Source of the DNA: Chamaelirium japonicum
Taxonomy: Eukaryota; Streptophyta; Magnoliopsida; Liliales; Melanthiaceae
DNA length: 64,000 bases
Reading direction: 5' to 3'
Assembly: GCA_947650365.1 (NCBI GenBank)
Contig: OX393549.1
Span: forward strand, 84,303,362-84,367,361
The notes under the pieces were generated by a model. That model searched no databases. It was not told the origin of the DNA and saw only the letters and a list, made by a program, of their open reading frames with translations. The first letter of the stretch is position 1. Each line of letters opens with the position of its first letter. This document shows positions 1-11,165 of the stretch, one piece after another. The position numbers and the translations under genes are program-made.

Positions 1-1249
1 AAAAAAAAGGAGGGAAAGAGGAGGGGGGTATGTCATGGAGAGAGAAAGAGAAAGAGGACCTTCATGGTGGGCCTCTTTCTCCTAAAAGCCCAATAATGGG
101 CCCATCAAGTGCCACATCATCAAATAAATTAGCTTGTCTATCGACCGTCAAATCGAGTTCTAATCTCGACCATTGGTTGTCCATGCAGCCCATATTAGCC
201 TGTTTATTTTATTAAGTCAAATAAAACATATCAGGGTTAGCCTAGATTGAACCCAAAGTGCCCAATCATGGATGTGGACATCCCCAACACCAAGGCATTA
301 ACAAATAATGTCATGATCTATCAAAATAAGTCCAAAAATAACAAAAAAAAAGAGCACTTACAGCAATAATAAATTGCGAAATTCGTCGGATCCCACCAGA
401 CCTCGCCAGATTTGGCCGGACCTCGTCGAAATTCATTAAATCCCGCCGAACCTCCGGATCTGCTTACGGATCTCGCCGAATTCATCGGCCGATTCACTGG
501 ATCTTGGTAGACTTCACCGGATTTTCGCCGGATCTTTCCCCCAAATTCGTCAAATCTCGTCGGACCACCGTGGTCGCAATATTTTGCCATTGGATTCACT
601 CGGATTTCGACCGATGACATCCTCACCGCCCTCGTTGGCACAGTTGCCTCCGCCACCTCTGTCCTCGTCGACGCAGTTTCCTTCACCACCATTGTCGTCG
701 CCAACGCAGTCATCTCGACATGCATCTTTTCCACTTTTGTTCTCGCTAGCATTCGAGTTGTGGGATGGGTATGTACATGTCGTTTCCGACTTTCCGTTGA
801 AGAAAATGACGTCACTGGGTAACTTAGGTGGGAGGTTCCGAATAAAGTTTATATTTATGGGATGAGTCGTATTCTTTGGAATGAGATGAGGCGTAATGTT
901 AGATGGCGAGTAATGCAGTATGCCAGGAGAAGTTTCCTTTTTTCTAAAAGAATATGGATGGAGATGTTGCTTAATGAGAGGCATGTTGAGGGACATAGGC
1001 GTCATGTTGTCGAGAGACAACTAATAAATAAAGCGGAAAGATGGAAGAAAATAAAGAGACAACGACTGTTGAGGGAAAGGGAAAGATAGAGACAACTATT
1101 AAATAATTAGAGGGGTGAAGGCAATGACTTTAAACAAAACAATGTAAATATATATAAATATATGATGATTATCAAGATATTTTCCAGTTTGATGCGATTT
1201 CATCTTGGTTATCATGATCTAGTCTTTGAACTATAGGGATCAATGCAAA

Positions 1250-1258
<9 letters not shown>
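1..1258. other. Intergenic or intronic DNA without recognised gene
   Basis: No reading frame here resembles a known protein. The stretch around 370-600 is rich in short repeats of the type TCGCCGGA/TCGCCGAA, which creates overlapping chance frames on both strands. If the Cactin gene continues past the left edge, this would lie inside one of its introns. Confidence 0.4.

Positions 1259-1322
<64 letters not shown>
1259..1322. repeat. (CT)n microsatellite
   Basis: An almost uninterrupted CT dinucleotide tract of about 64 bases, preceded by a run of C. Confidence 0.95.
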
Positions 1323-1323
<1 letters not shown>

Positions 1324-1499
1324 GCGCTCGTGACGTTCACGAAGGCATATCCCAAGTTGCTCCCACTCCTACGCCATAACATAAGAACCACCCGATCATT
1401 TTGAAATTTTCCCACTATTTCGACCAAAATATTGAAATGTCAATCAAAAATTTGGTTTCAGCCTGGACCGAAACCAGACACGAAACTGAAGTTTTGAAA

Positions 1500-2104
1500 C
1501 CATGGTCACATCCACACTCCCGGCCTCAAAAAGAACTTGATCCCATTGAGTGGTCGTCAAGGTCAACTAGTAGATATGGCCTCCATTGTCGCAAAAATGC
1601 CTTGTCCATCCCGGTACAATCTGAAAGCGGCATGCCCACCCAACGGACTAAGAAGCGTTGGAAGAGTCTGTGTCAAATGGCAAGCTTTCAAACGTCAGTA
1701 ATCACCTTAATATTCTCTATGTAGTCTCTCATGTCGTCACTGAAGGTGACATAGGAGCGGTATCTTCAGCTGGGCGCTCGTCATGGTAGAGAAGATCATA
1801 GAAGTGTTGAGTAACGATGAAGTCGGTATGTTTTGCAAACGGTGGTGAGTGTCAGCACCTTCCTTGTATTTAGCAATGCTCATTAAAAGTTATGCAAGCA
1901 CATCTCGATTTCTGACCTTTGACGAGCAGAAATAATTCAACAGCATCTACTTGCCAAACCTGCAAGATGTAAAAATATATGATCCAAGAGATGGAATAGA
2001 ATTGCCAATTTGCCATAAACGATTTCAAAAGGCGAGTAGACAACAGAACGATGGGAGGAACTATAATATGCAAATTCAGTTTTAAGGAGGACTAGGTCCC
2101 ATTG
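1500..2104 (-). pseudogene. Gypsy integrase C-terminal remnant with chromodomain-like end
   Basis: Read on the minus strand from 2104 downwards. The piece begins with the integrase signature QWDLVL...EFAY, then SPFEIVYGK (2104 to about 2010). After several frameshifts comes AKYKEGADTHHR (near 1880-1850), the usual helical segment after the integrase core. Near 1666-1612 a segment reads LFQRFLVRWVGMPLSDCT, resembling the chromodomain of chromovirus Gypsy elements. Stops and frame changes show it is dead. The missing upstream half lies at 10123-11165; the two halves are separated by a younger LTR element whose 5-bp duplication falls in the Gln-Trp codons. The chromodomain reading is weaker than the integrase reading. 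Confidence 0.7.
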
Positions 2105-5100
2105 TGATGCGGGACAAACCAAGATTCCGCAGAATTTGCGAGGAAGATGAAAAATCAAGGGAGATAAGATATTTTACCAGGGAATCTCGTAATCCTAGGA
2201 CCTCTCGTTGTTGACCTCTCAACAGGAATCCCTAAGCATCTCACCATCGGTGAAGAATTGGGATGGCAATTATTCGGGTTTATCGGGCTACCCGACCCGA
2301 CCCGACCCTATTGGGATGGGTTTGGGATGCTCAAAAACGGATTTGGGTGGGTTTGGGATTTGAATTTAAAACCCGGTCGGGTTCGGGTTTTACTCCAACC
2401 CGCCCCGACCCGACCTGGGTATATAACCTATCAGGCTATCATATGAGTCTTGAATTCTCCACAATGCACAAGTGCACGGACGGCAGCACACGGGTTTACC
2501 GATCGGGCCGACCGATTGGAGAAGATCTGACCATAGGTGTGATGCACACGGGTAAACTGGGAGACGATCAATTGCCAATTGGAGAAGATATGAACTCCAA
2601 ATCTTATGCCATCATGCGGCTGTGATGCACCCGAGTCTACCGACCAGGCCGACCGATTGGAGAAGATCTGAACTCCTAATCATGCATCGTGCGGTTGTGA
2701 AGCACATGGGTCTCTTCATAGTCATGCACTCATGCAGACTTTTTGTTTTTTTGGAAAGGATGTGCTGCACGTGAGCCATACTAGGGTTTTTCCCCTAATT
2801 TCCCCCTTGGCCCCGCCGCCCCCTTATGTGATGTTCTGCGACTTCTGTTTGACGATGTGGATCATGTGGTTGCATGCTTGAGACGATCCGACGTTTTCTC
2901 AGTTTCTTTGATCTCTAATTCCATCACGAATTTGCAATTCTCGGGCGGTGATCATCAGTCGACGACGAGTGTCTCGAGCCCTAAATCCCGATCATCAGAC
3001 GACTCGACGGTGAGTCTTTTTCCTTGTGATTGCTTTATATGGTTTTCAAGAATCAAAATAAGATGATGCATTTTTGCAGGGCTTTATAGCCTTGCATGGT
3101 TCCTATTCATGATTTTAATGCTAGTTCCCTCTGATTAAAAGAGTTATTGAAGTCCTACCAAAAAAAAAGTTATTTGAAAAGAAATAACTCGATTTCTGTA
3201 TTCCAATCAATCATATGATTACACTAATTTTATGTTTGGAATTTATCAAATCTGGATAGGTCTCATCACTAAGAACAAGAACTGGATGTTTGGGATTTTT
3301 ATTTTCTGTTTTAGAATTTTTTTTCTTTTTTATATATTGCTTTTTCTTGTTTACTTTTTTTTTGTACTACAAAAGTGTTTGTTTCATAATTCATGAATCA
3401 CCAATATCTTAACATTTTGATATTTGCATTGCAGAATAATATAATGGCCGAGTCTGAAAATGGTGAAAACCTTAGAAGTGGACAATCCTCTATGCCATCC
3501 CACTCAAGTCCTCTTTGTTCAATTGAATAACTCCAACTCAAGACCCTGCCCCTACTTCACCTTTGAAGAAGCGAAAGACAACATCAGCAGTATGGAATGA
3601 TTTTGCTAAGAAGATAATTGATGGCACTGAATATGCGGTTTGTAATCATTGTGGGACAAAGCTTAAGGCCGGTAGTAGAAATGGGACCAAACATTTGCAC
3701 ACCCATTTGGAAAGATGTGGCAAAAAAAATATATTGATGTAAGGCAACAAATTTTGACAGCCTCTAGGAAGAATGATGGAAAAGTACAATTTGGTAGCTT
3801 TACTTTTGACCAAGAATTGTCACGAAGGGAGTTTGCATGTGCAATCATAATGCATGAGTATCCTCTTTTGATGGTTGAACATTTGCAATTAAGGAGGTTT
3901 ATCAGTAGCCTTCAACCATTATTTAAAATGGTTTCTCGCAACACAATTAAAAGTGATATTCTGAAGATTTTTGATATGGAGAAACAAAAAACATTAAAGT
4001 TATTGGGAAAACTTAAAAATCGAGTTGCTATCACAACGGATATGTGGACTTCTTCAATTCAAAAGAGAGGTTTCATGGCTATCACATCTCATTTCATTGA
4101 TGAATCTTGGTTGTTACAAAGCCATATTTTAAGGTAAACATATATAATTATAAGTTAGTGATACTTATTACAATAATTTTTCTTTCATTATCTAGGATTA
4201 TGATATTCATCATTCTTTTTAATTTTTATGTAGGTTTATTTATGTGCCTACGCCTCATAAGAAAGAAGTCCTTTCAGAAGTGTTATTGGACTGCTTATAT
4301 GATTGGAATATCGATCGCAAATTATCAACAATTACAGTTGATAATTGTAGTACAAATGATGGGATGCTTGATATTTTGCTGGAGAAGTTATCTGTGGGTA
4401 ATTCATTCCTATTGGATGGAAGGGTGCTCCACATGCGTTGTAGTGCGCATATCTCGAACTTAGTTGTAAAGGACGGGATGGATGTGATTGGAGGTGCAAT
4501 TGAAAAAGTTCGTGATAGCGTTTCTTTCTGGACGGCAACCCCATCAAGGGTAGAAAAATTTGAGGATGCAGCTCGTCAATTACGCATTCCAATTGGTAAG
4601 AAACTATCTCTTGATTGTAAACCCAGATGGAATTCTACGTATCTAATGCTTCAAACCGCTTTGATATATAAAGATGTATTCCCAAGATTAAAGCAGCGTG
4701 AGAAACTTTACACCTGTGTGCCATCTGAGGAAGAATGGGAATTAGCAAAGGAGATTTGTGGAAGATTGAAGCTCTTTTATACAGCCACTGAGTTATTCTC
4801 TGGAACAAAATATCCTACTGCAAATTATTTTTTTCACTAAAATTTGTGAGATTAGAGTAGCATTATATAATTCGCTTTTATCTGAAAGTGGAGTGATAAG
4901 TATGATGGCTTCAAAGATGATAGAAAAATTTGAGAAGTATTGGAGTGTGTGCCACATTATAATGGCAATAGCAGTTGTTTTAGACCCGCCGTACAAAATG
5001 AATATTGTGGAATACTATTTTCCAATGATTTATGGAAGTGATTCGACAAATAAAGTTCAGAGGGTTCAGGATGGTTGCTATGATTTACTCCTTGAGTACC

Positions 5101-5174
5101 AAACAAGATTCAAATCAAACCAGGGTGCTTCTACTATAGTTGATTTATTTTCTTATCAGTCAGATATTGCTAAC

Positions 5175-6368
5175 CATAGTAACAAAGTTCGCCGATTTAT
5201 TTAAAAAAACGTGTTTAAAACGCGAACTAAAGGGCTGTCGTTTTGTTGCCGTTTTATTCCCGAATTTTAACCGTTACAAAAGTCGTCGTTCTTTTAGCGT
5301 TTTATTGAAAAAAACGATTAAAAAATCGCGTTTTTTTGCCGGTTTTGGTGACACAGGCCCGGATATAGGCAGACCGAATGATGTGTTTGGATCACAGCCA
5401 TCAATTTAAAATAAACCATGAGATCACTGCCTTTACTCAGTTCCGATCCATCTGAGATCACAGCCATTAGTTTCACCCAATCCCAAGCAATGGCTGTGAT
5501 CTCAGATGGGTTTAAGTAACCCCCGAGCCAACTCTCGACTCCCTGAGCGGCCTTAGGGTTTGCGATTGAAAAAAAAAGAGGGTGAGAGGAGAGAAAGAGG
5601 CCGGTGCTCGTGTGACGAGGTCGGCAGCCATCGATCCTCCACTTCCTCCCCTCATGCTCGTGCGATGAATCTGACAGCCATTAATCCCTTTCTTCCTTCC
5701 CTCGTGCTCGTGAGGCAAAGTCCGGCGAAGCCGGAGGGTTTCGGTGAGCCTCTTCCTTCTCTACTCTTCCTCTTTCTCTTCTCTCTCTGTTCCTCTTCCC
5801 TTTCTCTTCTCTCCCTCTGTTCCTCTTCCCTTCTTCCCCTCATGCTCGTGCGACGAATCATTGTTTTTATTTCTGTTGCTATTTGGGGTAGCAGCCAACA
5901 GCAAATTAATCTTCTATATCTTCTTTTTTTTTTGCAAGAAGCTTCATTTTGCAAATTAATTTGTGCAAGCTTCTTCTGCATATCAAGGTAATAATAATCA
6001 ATAAATATCATGATAGAAAAACAGTGATGATGCTATTAAAAATTGTAGGCTAAAACTTTAAATCACGTTTGTAATGTCTTAGTTGCTTAAATCTTCCCTA
6101 AAACTTTGTTGATTTGTTGTTATTGATCTATCATCTTTACATAAGTCACGTAGAAATGTCTTAGTTGCTTAAATGTAGGCTAAAAACTTGAATTTGAAGG
6201 CCCCGAACTTTCCGGTTTTTTTCAAATTTCACCATCGTCGATTAAAACCCGAACCCGTTTTTTTCCCTGACTTTTACCCGTTTTTTTCCCGAACTTTCCG
6301 ATTTTCACCGAACTTTTCTGAGTTTTTCCCTCGCCGACTTATTGCCGAACCTGAACTTTGTGACTATG
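5175..6368. mobile_element. Non-autonomous hAT-type element nested in the transposase gene
   Basis: The 16-bp terminal inverted repeats are CATAGTAACAAAGTTC on the left and, reversed, CATAGTCACAAAGTTC on the right. The 8-bp duplication TTGCTAAC flanks the element (5167-5174 and 6369-6376). It is 1194 bp with no transposase. The ends are rich in CGTTTT and CCCGAA-type motifs; the interior holds a perfect hairpin and repeated CCTCATGCTCGTGCGA blocks. The host reading frame (Ala-Asn-His codons) is the same on both sides, so the insertion fell into an otherwise continuous exon. The 8-bp duplication argues for hAT rather than Mutator. Confidence 0.9.
5449..5508. repeat. Perfect 20-bp inverted repeat (hairpin)
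   Basis: Arms 5449-5468 (CATCTGAGATCACAGCCATT) and 5489-5508 are exact reverse complements, separated by 20 nt. A related half-site, GATCACAGCCATC, lies at about 5390. Confidence 0.95.
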
Positions 6369-7742
6369 TTGCTAACCATGATGAGCAGGACCCCCTTTCA
6401 AACTTTGATTTATTTGTGACATCTACTTCTAGTGGTGCCTATGTGAAATCAGAGATGGATCATTATTTGGAGGAATCTATATTGCCTAGGACACAAAACT
6501 TTGATGTATTGAGCTGGTGGAAGACTAATGGACTCAAGTATCCAACATTGCAGTTGATTGCCCGAGATATTTTAGCTATCCCAGTATCGTCAGTTGCATC
6601 GGAGTCAGCTTTCAGCACTAGTGGGAGGGTGGTTACTGCTCATCGCAGTAGGCTTCATCCAGATACCTTGGAGGCTTTGATGTGTTCACAGAATTGGTTA
6701 TGGAGTGAAATAGAAGGTAAATTACTTAATAACTAAGTATTGCTATTTTGGTTTACGATTCTCAAACTAATTTATTTATTTTTGCATATGTAGCTAATTG
6801 TTCGACGACGGATTCGAGTTGCATCAGCACCATTTGTGATGAGGATGTAGACTCAGATTAAAAGATTCAAGTCCCATACTACTTGGTTTAAGAAGAAGTT
6901 GATCATTTTTAATTATGCTTTTTGTGAACAACTTGGAAAGTTAACATTTTTTTTTGTTATGGTTAAAGTAATAACTTTAGTTGTTAAGTTTATGTTTTTT
7001 ATGAACGATTTAAGTCTTCAAATTCGGAGTTGAATTAATATTTGATGAGTATGCTTACGATTGCTCTTAGCTTATTAGAGTTTTTGCTTAATACATTTAT
7101 GGAGCCTTTATGTTGAGTTGTGTTCCATACCTTTGATGAGTATGCTTACTATTGCTCTTAGCTTATTAGAATATTTGCTCAATACTCTTCTCCATGTAGA
7201 GCTGCAATTAGGTGGGTCCAAGAAGCTAAATATGCAGTTTTGGTGAAGCCGACCCGACCCGACCCGCAATGCATAAATGGGGCGGGGCGGGCACGGGTTT
7301 TTTCAATGCTAATTGGGACGAGTTTAGGAATTACCCTCAAAACCCGACACGGGTTTGGGACGGGTATGGGCGGGATAAAATATAATGGGGCGGGTTCGGG
7401 ATAGGGCCGACCCGCCCCAAACCCGACCCGTTGCCATCCCTAGTGAAGAACAACCATCATGGCAAACTCCATTGCACAAAGGAAACTTCTTTTTATATTT
7501 TCAATAGCATTGTCATAATGAATGTTTTAGGGTCCTCATATAGACTCATAAGCAATACAAGTCCTAATATGACTTAAAAACCACAAAGAAAACCTTATAC
7601 GTTTGTGTTTACATGTTGCGGAAAATAAATAAAAATAACTAAATCGGCAAATAAAAAGACTAATGGCCCCAAACAAGTGGGCCATCAAATCTACAATGGG
7701 TATGAGCCTTGAAATCCATGTGGTACAACCTAATTGCCATCA

Positions 7743-9649
7743 AAATCTCCTCCGTGGAACTCGTCTCGAGTTCTGTAACTGTAGTAGACAGAATATCAGG
7801 ATCCCCACCAAAGCATAGTAGCATACTTAGAAGCTGGTAGTGGAGACCCAGTAGTGGATGTCACATTATCAAGCGATCGCCTCCTGGGTCCCACACACAA
7901 ACTGTACGTTGAAGTCATCCTTGGACCAAGAGTCGAGGATGTAGTGGCTCGTACTGATGAAGACAGTCACTACAGCATACTGGTGTGGTGGCTCAGAGTA
8001 GAAAATGCCCAAGTGATATTGAAGTATCTGAGTTGTTGGTGGACAGTCCGTCCTGAGGAAGTCAACAAACTATAACAGCTCGGCAAGAAGGACAAGCCCG
8101 CAGGAGTCAACAGCAGGTGACAACTTTGTTGTAGGCGAGGGCCCCACTGAAGGCATGTTGAAAGTGTTGGCACAGTTGAAAGCTCTTCTGATGAGGTCTC
8201 TGAAGGTGGAAGCATTATTGGTGGCTCCGTAAAGGGATAAAACTCCAATGAAAGTACTATTAGCAGGTAGACGCTCCACTAGTGGTGGAGGCTATATTGG
8301 TGGCATTACTGGAAGAGCAGGCGCCACTGGTTGTGGAGGATCCACTGCTGGTGCAAAGGTTTTTGCTATGATATTATCCATCACTGCATTCATCTTCTTC
8401 CTCCATTCAGAATATGGGAGATGAGAAAGTGATGGAGATGTCGTCGAAAGTGAAGGCTGAACTGGGGACATCAGCTCCACAGGAAGTACCACAAGAAGTG
8501 CTGGTAGCCCAAGATGTATGACATGCCTCCTAATCTTTTCAAGTACAAGGCAGTGGAGTCATTCCAATATTATGCAATTCTATTTCTAATGAATCGCACC
8601 GAGCTAGTAGCTCTCTGAGGATTTTGGCGGCATCGGGATGCACACCGGACTAATGTAGGTCAACAAGAATAAAACTATAAGTCAGATAAGTCATGTGATT
8701 GTTGTTTGTATGAGTGTAGTAGGAGAATTAGACGTGACAAGGGCTTAAAAATGAGCCCAAGAACACCCTATTCTGACAACCGGATCAAAAGAACGAGAAA
8801 AAATAATTTGATGGGCAATTGGGTTTAAGAGGCCCACAAGTTAGGTTCTAAAGAAAATAGATTAAGGTTGCAAGTCATGGCAAAGCGTTAAACCCAACTA
8901 AACTAAAGCTCAAAAGTAAGAGTGCTCGGTTTTAAAGAGATTAATAGCAAAAATTGATTTGGATGTGGAGTCAATGGGTTTCTAGGGGGCCGTTGAGGGA
9001 AATTTCTTCGTACAAGTAAAAGGGTTTGGATGGGACTCAAGACAAAAGGGCTTAGGTCTCGTAACAGAGGAAACAGAGGGAGCTTGGGCAGTGGCTCGGA
9101 AGGCAGCAAGTGACAGTAGGGCGAAGGGAGTGCCAGCTACGCGGACGAAAGGGTAACAACGCATACAGGTTCCTACCTCTAGTTGCTTTGTCTTCTTTTT
9201 TCCCCATATTTGTAATCAGATTTTCTTTCTTTCTTTTTCCTTCTCTTGACGGCAGCATGGCACGAGCTGCACGTGGAGGTAGACAGCTTGGTCTGACTGC
9301 AGGCTAATGGTGCAATGGTAGCTAGAGAGCACATCGACAACGGGGTGGCACGGGTATGGATCTAGGGGAGGAGAGATCGGCAAGCTACTTCTCTTCTTCA
9401 TATCTTCTTTTTTTCTTTCAGATCTGTACTAGATCAAAAAAAAATTCTGGTTTGGGAAACAATAAAGAGGATGATGGACATGATGTATGGTGGTGTTGGT
9501 AGATGATGACGAGGAAGATGGCACGGTTGCAAGGCAGAGGATATAGAGGATTGAGACTCAATGGCGGTCAAAGGAGGTCGGTGATTATGGAGATCTCGGG
9601 ATCGTTTGACAGATCGAATCCGGCCAAAGACTTGCTCTGATACCAAATT
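7743..9649 (-). other. Internal region of the non-autonomous LTR element
   Basis: Between the two LTRs there is no frame with protease, reverse transcriptase or integrase motifs. The longest minus-strand frames (about 60-90 codons near 7970-8490) are proline- and serine-rich and could be decayed gag, but I cannot support that. The end next to the left-hand LTR has the purine-rich tract and the other end the primer site. Confidence 0.5.
9634..9645 (-). other. Primer-binding site (initiator tRNA-Met type)
   Basis: The minus strand reads TGGTATCAGAGC, the standard complement to the 3' end of initiator tRNA-Met used by many plant LTR elements. It lies 4 nt from the LTR boundary at 9650. Confidence 0.85.
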
Positions 9650-10122
9650 TGATGCGAGACAAATCAGGGACCCTAGAGAATTTGCGTGAGCATCACCGAG
9701 AGATGAAAAAAACAAGGGAGGTAAGAAGATATTTTACCAAGAAACCTCATAATCCTACGACCTCTCGTCGAGTATCCCTAGACCTCTCGTCATCGGGGGA
9801 TGAAGAACCATAACGACCAACTCTATTGCACAAAGACACCTTTTTTTTATTCAATAGCATTGCTCATAATGAAGGCTTTACGGTCCTTATATAGACTCCT
9901 AAGGAATACAAGTCCTTATAAGAACTCAAAACCCAAAATGAAATGCTTATATGGTATTTACATGGTGCGGAAATTTATCATAAATAAACTAACAAAAATA
10001 AATAAAACTAATAAAAATCAGCTAATAGAAAAACTAATGGACCCAAACAAGTGGGTCACCAAATTTAGGCTGGGCATGGGCTTGGGCCTCATAATCCATG
10101 TGACACAACCTGATTCCCATAA
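9650..10122 (-). repeat. 5' LTR of the non-autonomous element (contains hAT empty site)
   Basis: About 473 bp, alignable to the split LTR at 2105-7742. At the position equivalent to the hAT insertion it reads GGGGGATGAAGAACC without interruption, the pre-insertion state. Confidence 0.85.
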
Positions 10123-11165
10123 TATTGTTAGTTCATTCTCCTGTCAGACATTGCAACATATCTCTTGCACTTCAATTAACAACCTATGTTTGGTCGCCAG
10201 TCTGAGGAAGATACGCCAAAAGTGACTCAAGAACTGTGTCACTATCTAAAGTGAACGATCTCCATGCAACCTGACGTCTTCCCTAAAAAAAGTTTTGCTA
10301 CATGAGATGCATCGGATATTTTTTTACATGGAATGAAAATGTGCCATTTTTTAGAACATGTCGACAACGACAAACAGTGAATGAACCCGTCGAATAGTCT
10401 TAGGTAACCAACATTCAATAATGACATCCAACGTTATGTCTTCCCATGGTTTGTTCAGGGTTGGCAGAGGGGTATATAGGCAAGTATTTTGTCGCTTTCA
10501 ATAACACATTTGGCTTTGGCGACAACGATGAACAAACTTCACAATCTCCTTTCGGAGATGTGGCTAGAAGAAACGCTATTCAACCAGATCGATTGTCTTG
10601 GTTTGGACGACATGACCTGCCAAACTTCCACCGTGTAACACATGGATCGGCGGAAAGTTTGGTCGGGTGTATCGCTTGGAATGCTCCCTCCTAAGTTTGT
10701 TGAATGAGATGTCATATCGTGTAAGAATCATTCGGGAATACAAAGTTGGTCCAACGGAAGAGAAATACATCATGGATTACAAAAGATGTGGTGGGATTAT
10801 TTCCCTTCTCTAAGCATGACTCCCAAATTGGTCCGAAGTAGGGATCAGTGGGGACATTTCTTTCAATGCCTCTTACGAGATGACAACAGGAGTTAGATTC
10901 ACTAATAAAGCAATTCATCGACTCATGGCATCTGTTGCTCTATTCAACACTCACGCTTTATACTGGAGAAAGGGTTTGAAGAATCAACCATGTATCACAT
11001 TTTAATAGAAAGGATGGATACTGCAAGTTAAGAAGAGGCTTCAAGAATCTCATTATGATGAAAGATAAGAGCACTGGCAGAAAAAACTGAGAAAAGAGAT
11101 GAATAGTTTTAATGCCTTTGAGACAAGACATGCTATTTCTCCCATCTAAATGCCTCAGACTCCGT
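10123..11165 (-). pseudogene. Gypsy pol remnant (RNase H end to integrase core)
   Basis: On the minus strand, reading downwards from about 11165: decayed RNase H tail with VLNRATDAMSR (about 10940), linker with DPYFGPIWESC and FLFRW (about 10860-10770), and zinc-binding region with ILHGGSLAGH-like sequence (about 10630). The integrase core follows with CSKKWHIFIPCKKISDASH (about 10340), FLSHFW (about 10225), and a degraded PQTGDQT...VVN block (about 10190). The sequence stops at 10123 where the LTR element begins and resumes at 2104 with QWDLVL. Many stops and shifts mark an ancient copy. It is likely a chromovirus, given the chromodomain-like tail of the other half. Confidence 0.8.

Larger units (their letters stand above)
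3444..6861 (+). pseudogene. hAT transposase (BED zinc finger, RICESLEEPER/DAYSLEEPER type), broken
   Basis: The ATG at 3444 follows a 3' splice site at 3433. The BED finger lies at about 3590-3718 (VCNHCGTKL, then HLHTHLERC). Core motifs follow: ITTDMWTS (about 4040), TVDNCSTND (about 4335), CSAHISNLVVKDG (about 4440), CKPRWNSTYLML (about 4620). The hAT dimerisation domain, with SVASESAFSTSGRVV and RSRLHPDTLEALM, lies at 6455-6690. Introns are inferred at 4134-4233 and 6717-6793, giving a stop at 6859-6861. Breaks: a frameshift near 3529, an A-run shift at 3722-3729, an extra T in the run 4828-4834, and insertion of another element at 5175-6368. In active elements this protein cuts and rejoins DNA at the terminal repeats. 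This copy cannot make a full protein. Confidence 0.95.
2258..7442 (+). mobile_element. hAT transposon, near-complete but inactive
   Basis: The left end reads TTGGGATGGCAA and the right end, reversed, TAGGGATGGCAA, the typical Ac/hAT type terminus. The 8-bp target GTGAAGAA is present exactly on both sides (2250-2257 and 7443-7450). Subterminal DNA at both ends is dense in CCCGACCCG and its complement, as in many plant hAT families. The element is 5185 bp, or 3991 bp without the nested insertion at 5175-6368, a normal length for an autonomous plant hAT. It carries one transposase gene, disabled by three frameshifts and the nested element. The sister LTR at about 9790-9815 shows the uninterrupted target. 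Confidence 0.95.
2105..7742 (-). repeat. 3' LTR, split by hAT insertion
   Basis: LTR sequence occupies 2105-2257 and 7451-7742 (about 445 bp). Bases 7443-7450 repeat 2250-2257 because of the hAT insertion. It aligns along its whole length with 9650-10122, for example at ATATTTTACCA and CCAAACAAGTGGG. Confidence 0.85.
2105..10122 (-). mobile_element. Non-autonomous LTR retrotransposon (interrupted by hAT)
   Basis: Two diverged direct repeats bound the element. One runs 2105-7742, with 2258-7450 being the hAT and its duplicated target; the other is 9650-10122. Both start TGATGCG on the plus strand; one ends GCCATCA and the other CCCATAA, so the last CA of the second copy has mutated. Flanking 5-mers CATTG (2100-2104) and TATTG (10123-10127) are a near-identical target duplication. 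A primer-binding site next to the right-hand repeat and a purine-rich tract next to the left-hand one (minus-strand GGAGGAGATTT) set the orientation as minus. The 1.9 kb interior has no recognisable gag or pol. It sits inside an older Gypsy pol. The many LTR differences suggest an old insertion. Confidence 0.85.

Noticed and set aside
5175..6368. Initially read as a Mutator-like element with a 9-11 bp duplication (TTGCTAACC)
   Set aside because: The ends pair best as CATAGT... with an 8-bp TTGCTAAC duplication, which fits hAT; the extra shared bases are the terminal C and A/T.
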